NCBI GenBank assembly: GCA_038744685.1
Contig: JBCDMB010000012.1
Location: 31,500 to 95,499 of the forward strand
Direction: 5' to 3'
DNA from: Verrucomicrobiota bacterium
GTDB taxonomy: Bacteria; Verrucomicrobiota; Verrucomicrobiia; Opitutales; Puniceicoccaceae
Length of the DNA stretch: 64,000 nucleotides
The position numbers and the translations under genes were made by a program. Below, one piece after another: positions 61,634 to 64,000 of the stretch. The notes beneath the pieces are model-generated. The model did not search any database, was not told the DNA's origin, and saw nothing but the letters and a program-made list of their open reading frames with translations. Within the stretch, counting starts at the first letter, position 1. Each line of letters starts with the position of its first letter.

Positions 61634-61707
61634 GTAGGAGAGGCTTTACGCCTCGATAAGGATGGTGGAAAAGTGATTTTTTATCGAGGCGTGAAGCCTC
61701 ATCCTAC
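61634..61707. repeat. extragenic palindrome (REP-like)
   Basis: A 74-bp nearly perfect inverted repeat: gtaggagaggctttacgcc and the opposite arm ggcgtgaagcctcatcctac, each followed inward by tcgataa/ttatcga, with a loop of about 20 bases (ggatggtggaaaagtgattt). It lies in the 199-bp gap between convergent dUTPase and PfkB-kinase genes. It may end transcription from both sides; no other copy was found in the window. Confidence 0.8.
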
Positions 61708-61784
61708 AGACGCGAAGTTTTCAGACTAAGGCTACTTTCTCTGCATTCCCCGCGTCCTTCATAGCGAGAAATCGCTCTTCCTCC

Positions 61785-62723
61785 CTACAAGGAAATCATC
61801 TCCCTGATCTGGGCCACCCGTTCTTCAATAGTCTCAGCTCCGCCAGAAATGAGGCGATCGCAGCTGAAAGCCTCAACCGTTTGGCTGGCGACTGCGGTTC
61901 CATAAAGAAGCCCCGTCTTTACGGCAGACACGTCACTGCGATCTACCGCAGCGAGGCTTCCCATCAAGGCACCGAGGAAAGTGTCGCCCGCTCCGGTCGG
62001 ATCGCGCAGCTCCGTTACCGGGTAGGCAGGCAGGGCGAAAATGCCACCGTCATAGAAATAGTAGGCACCGTGCTCTCCCTTCTTCACGATTACGTGTTCA
62101 GGACCTAACTCCCGTAGTGCGGAGCCCGCTTTCACCACGTTGGATTCCCCCGTAAGCAATGCAGCCTCACTGTCATTAATTGCCAAAAGGTCGATGCGTT
62201 TAATCAGTTCCAAAAAAGCAGGCTGCTCGATATTGATCCACAAATCGATGGTATCAGCAGCTATGAAAGCATCCTTGGCCTCCAGTTGGTCGAGCACATG
62301 CGCTTGTAACGCAGGGTGAATGTTACCGAGTAAAACGTAACGGGTGCCCTTGTAAGCCTCCGGCAACACGGGTTTGAACGACTCAAACACGTTCAGCTGA
62401 ATATCAATGGTCTCGCGATCGTTAAAGTTCTCACCGTACTTACCTGTCCATCGAAAGGTAGGTCCACTTTCATCCACCTGTAGTCCGGAGACATCGACCG
62501 AGTGCGTCTCCAATTGTTTCCAATCGCGATCCTCAAAATCGTTTCCGACCACGGCAACAATCCGCGTAGGGGCGAAGTAGCTCGAGGCAAGAGAGGCGAA
62601 GGAGGCAGACCCTCCGAGAATGCGCTCATCCTTGCCAAAAGGTGTCTCGATATCGTCGTAACCCACCGAACCAACGATCAAAACGGGCTCGGCAGGACTG
62701 TCAGAGATTTTCACTCGCTCCAT
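61785..62723 (-). CDS. PfkB-family carbohydrate kinase
   Basis: A 312-residue sugar/nucleoside kinase. The N-terminal glycine pair motif KDERILGGSASFASLASS and the C-terminal ELRDPTGAGDTFLGALMGSL, with the catalytic Asp in GAGD, are clear. VIVKKGEHGAYYF is the ATP-binding strand. The substrate is not evident; adenosine- or ribokinase-like activity is possible. The promoter is shared with the divergent ACT-domain gene (90 bp between starts). Confidence 0.92.
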   Translation of the reverse strand: MERVKISDSPAEPVLIVGSVGYDDIETPFGKDERILGGSASFASLASSYFAPTRIVAVVGNDFEDRDWKQLETHSVDVSGLQVDESGPTFRWTGKYGENFNDRETIDIQLNVFESFKPVLPEAYKGTRYVLLGNIHPALQAHVLDQLEAKDAFIAADTIDLWINIEQPAFLELIKRIDLLAINDSEAALLTGESNVVKAGSALRELGPEHVIVKKGEHGAYYFYDGGIFALPAYPVTELRDPTGAGDTFLGALMGSLAAVDRSDVSAVKTGLLYGTAVASQTVEAFSCDRLISGGAETIEERVAQIREMISL

Positions 62724-62812
62724 CCGACCACCGAAACCAGAGGATGCCTCGTTGTCACCCTCTTTTTCACGAGGGTTGCAAAGCCTCTGATCTAACTCCT
62801 ACCTTTTCGACT

Positions 62813-63328
62813 GTGAAATCCTCCATCCTGCTCATCACCGCCAGTGGCCCCGACCGACCTGGAATCGTTCACGAACTCGCCCGTCGCGTCTTTGAACACA
62901 AAGGAAACTGGGAGCGGAGCCGTCTCATCCACCTGGCCGGACGCTTCATTGGCCTCCTCCAGATAAGCGTTCCGGAGACCTTCCAAAAGGAGCTCGAAAA
63001 GGACCTTTTCAGCATCGACGGACTTGATCTTACCATTGCCGAAGGAACGGTACCAGCCACATCCGGAAAGGACGGAATCGCCATGTCCCTCGTCGGAGCC
63101 GATCATCCCGGTATCGTTGCAGAGGTATTCGGTGCCCTCGCAAAGCTCGGCCTGAACGTCGAATCGATGTCGACTCGCACCGAAGCCGCTGCCGACTCGG
63201 GCACCCTCCTCTTTCACGCGAGAGCTACTCTCACCGCACAAACTCCAATTTCGATCGATGAGGTCCGCGCGAAACTGGAATCCATTGCAAGCGACCTTCT
63301 GGTTGAGTTGGCCGTAGAGGAAGCGTAG
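62813..63328 (+). CDS. two-ACT-domain protein, GcvR-like
   Basis: A 171-residue protein with two ACT domains: LLITASGPDRPGIVHELARR and then IAMSLVGADHPGIVAEVFGA, each with the D-(R/H)-P-G-I motif. The layout matches GcvR, a regulator of glycine cleavage, and similar amino-acid sensors. The start is a GTG at 62813, 2 residues before the first strand; an ATG-initiated longer frame runs through the divergent promoter and PfkB start. It is followed by the DUF3293 gene after 13 bp. Confidence 0.85.
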   Translation: MKSSILLITASGPDRPGIVHELARRVFEHKGNWERSRLIHLAGRFIGLLQISVPETFQKELEKDLFSIDGLDLTIAEGTVPATSGKDGIAMSLVGADHPGIVAEVFGALAKLGLNVESMSTRTEAAADSGTLLFHARATLTAQTPISIDEVRAKLESIASDLLVELAVEEA

Positions 63329-63341
63329 CAACCGACCGCAG

Positions 63342-63716
63342 ATGAATCCTGCCTATCGGGTCATTCGCTTCACGACCGAGAAACCAGTCCCATTCCCCAA
63401 TTTCTCCGTCGTCACCGCGTTCAACCCGTTCGGAAAAGTCGTGGAGGATGAAATCAATGAAAGAGAGGACCGGAAGCTCTACGGAGCCATCCTGGATCTT
63501 GGAGAAAAACCGATCCAGATAACGGGCATGTCGCACGACGGCTCTCATTGGGAACACGGCTGGACGGTCCTCGATGCAGACAGCGCGGTCACCCTGGGAA
63601 AACAATTTCACCAGGAGGCCATCTACCGCATCGAAGAAGGGACCCTACTTCTCGTTGATCTTTCATCAGGCCACACCGAAGATCTAGGCCAATGGTCAGA
63701 TCACCTACTGGACTAA
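63342..63716 (+). CDS. DUF3293 family protein
   Basis: A 124-residue protein of the DUF3293 type: NFSVVTAFNPFGKVVEDEIN (the N-P-x-x motif and an Asn after it), REDRKLYGAILDLGEKPIQI, and GWTVLDADSAVTLGKQFHQEAIYRIEEG (in parts GWTVLDADSAVTLGKQF and HQEAIYRIEEG). The family is small, soluble and uncharacterised. It forms a likely two-gene operon with the ACT-domain gene. Confidence 0.8.
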   Translation: MNPAYRVIRFTTEKPVPFPNFSVVTAFNPFGKVVEDEINEREDRKLYGAILDLGEKPIQITGMSHDGSHWEHGWTVLDADSAVTLGKQFHQEAIYRIEEGTLLLVDLSSGHTEDLGQWSDHLLD

Positions 63717-63765
63717 CTTTTAGCCTTCCGCTTCCACAAGAAAGGACCCATAACGGTGAAAGTCT

Positions 63766-63842
63766 GCGGGGGTAGCTCAGCTGGATAGAGCATCGGCCTT
63801 CTAAGCCGGCGGTCGTGGGTTCGAATCCCACCCCTCGTGCCA
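63766..63842 (+). tRNA. tRNA-Arg (anticodon TCT)
   Basis: A 77-nt tRNA with acceptor GCGGGGG, D-arm GCTC-AGCTGGATA-GAGC, anticodon stem TCGGC/GCCGG around loop CTTCTAA (anticodon TCT), variable region, T-arm GTGGG-TTCGAAT-CCCAC, acceptor 3' strand CCCTCGT, discriminator G and an encoded CCA. The acceptor contains two G-U pairs. It reads AGA codons. Sequence downstream contains a short direct repeat and no recognisable gene. Confidence 0.96.
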
Positions 63843-63873
63843 TGCACGCCTTCGCGTGATACAAGTTCTCATC

Positions 63874-63968
63874 AGGTTTGGTAATTCTCATAATAATGGG
63901 AAAAAGGGCGGAAAAACCCGAAAACCAACGACTTACGAGAAAAAAGGGGCCAATTCTAGGTTTGGTAA
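63874..63968. repeat. direct repeat downstream of the tRNA gene
   Basis: AGGTTTGGTAA occurs at 63874-63884 and 63958-63968, 84 bp apart, and ttctcat occurs three times nearby (63866, 63885, 63991). Positioned directly behind a tRNA 3' end, these could be arm-type binding sites of a tyrosine integrase next to an attachment site, but the neighbouring element is outside the window. Confidence 0.3.
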
Positions 63969-64000
63969 CTTTTCACCCAAAAAAGGCCACTTCTCATAGG

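Noticed and set aside
63589..63891. - strand frame of 100 residues across the tRNA and DUF3293 gene
   Set aside because: It is antisense to the tRNA; the GVGFEPTT...GRCSIQLSYPR-like translation is a well-known artefact of tRNA complements.
1..64000. CRISPR array
   Set aside because: No series of short, evenly spaced direct repeats with unique spacers was found; the repeats present are long and dispersed.

Overview
The window looks like a chromosomal segment of a (probably marine) member of the Verrucomicrobiota, perhaps near Opitutae/Puniceicoccales. This is an inference from the PEP-CTERM proteins with an exosortase, an SHD1-domain secreted protein, a NaChBac-type sodium channel and the mix of dispersed repeats. 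No rRNA or other phylogenetic marker was compared.

Layout. (1) 0-5.2 kb: a + strand trio (degenerate creatininase-like protein, intact creatininase-family hydrolase, YfeH-type SBF transporter) converges on a - strand operon (phosphoribosyltransferase, acetamidase/formamidase, DUF3891, RidA), probably salvage or breakdown of an amide- or purine-like nitrogen compound. (2) 5.4-21.9 kb: an accessory region of about 20 small genes, almost all on the - strand (five GNATs, two methyltransferases, PhyH oxygenase, SdpI-like, SMI1/KNR4, VOC, HD, retropepsin-like, PEP-CTERM, small membrane proteins and lipoprotein), with structured repeats between many of them. Several spacers have the AAC...GTT polarity and nested arms of integron attC sites, so the region is a candidate gene-cassette array without an integrase (CALIN-like). 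It also holds three copies of a MITE and three visibly broken genes. (3) 21.9-25.7 kb: housekeeping genes, including prfB with its programmed +1 frameshift and a ThiF/MoeB-like E1 enzyme. (4) 26-40.5 kb: a nitrate-assimilation island on the - strand: NasS-like sensor, NrtA, NrtB (with a large coiled-coil insert), two ABC ATPases, NasA nitrate reductase, a small accessory protein, NirA nitrite reductase, a diflavin reductase and a porin, with a divergent LysR regulator. (5) 40.5-45.8 kb: molybdenum-cofactor genes moaA, moeA, moaC, mobA, moaD, moaE, a MOSC protein and a TauE/SafE exporter, which supply the cofactor for NasA. (6) 46-51.6 kb: hydrolase, mutS, YrdC-like protein and voltage-gated sodium channel. 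(7) 51.6-61.1 kb: an operon pairing a VIT-VWA PEP-CTERM protein and an exosortase with a polysaccharide synthesis/export set (TPR-barrel, GT2 synthase, 55-residue membrane protein, degenerate deacetylase-like protein). (8) 61.2-63.9 kb: dUTPase, PfkB kinase, GcvR-like ACT protein, DUF3293 protein and tRNA-Arg(TCT).

How they fit. Regions 4 and 5 form one functional unit: uptake, two-step reduction of nitrate to ammonium, and cofactor supply. The exosortase of region 7 could process PEP-CTERM proteins such as the one in the cassette-like region. Three repeat families (a 274-313 bp MITE with 25-bp inverted ends and 4-bp target duplications, a 117-136 bp repeat and a ~230 bp repeat) recur across the window. 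The MITE has split a VOC gene in a way that can be reversed exactly on paper.
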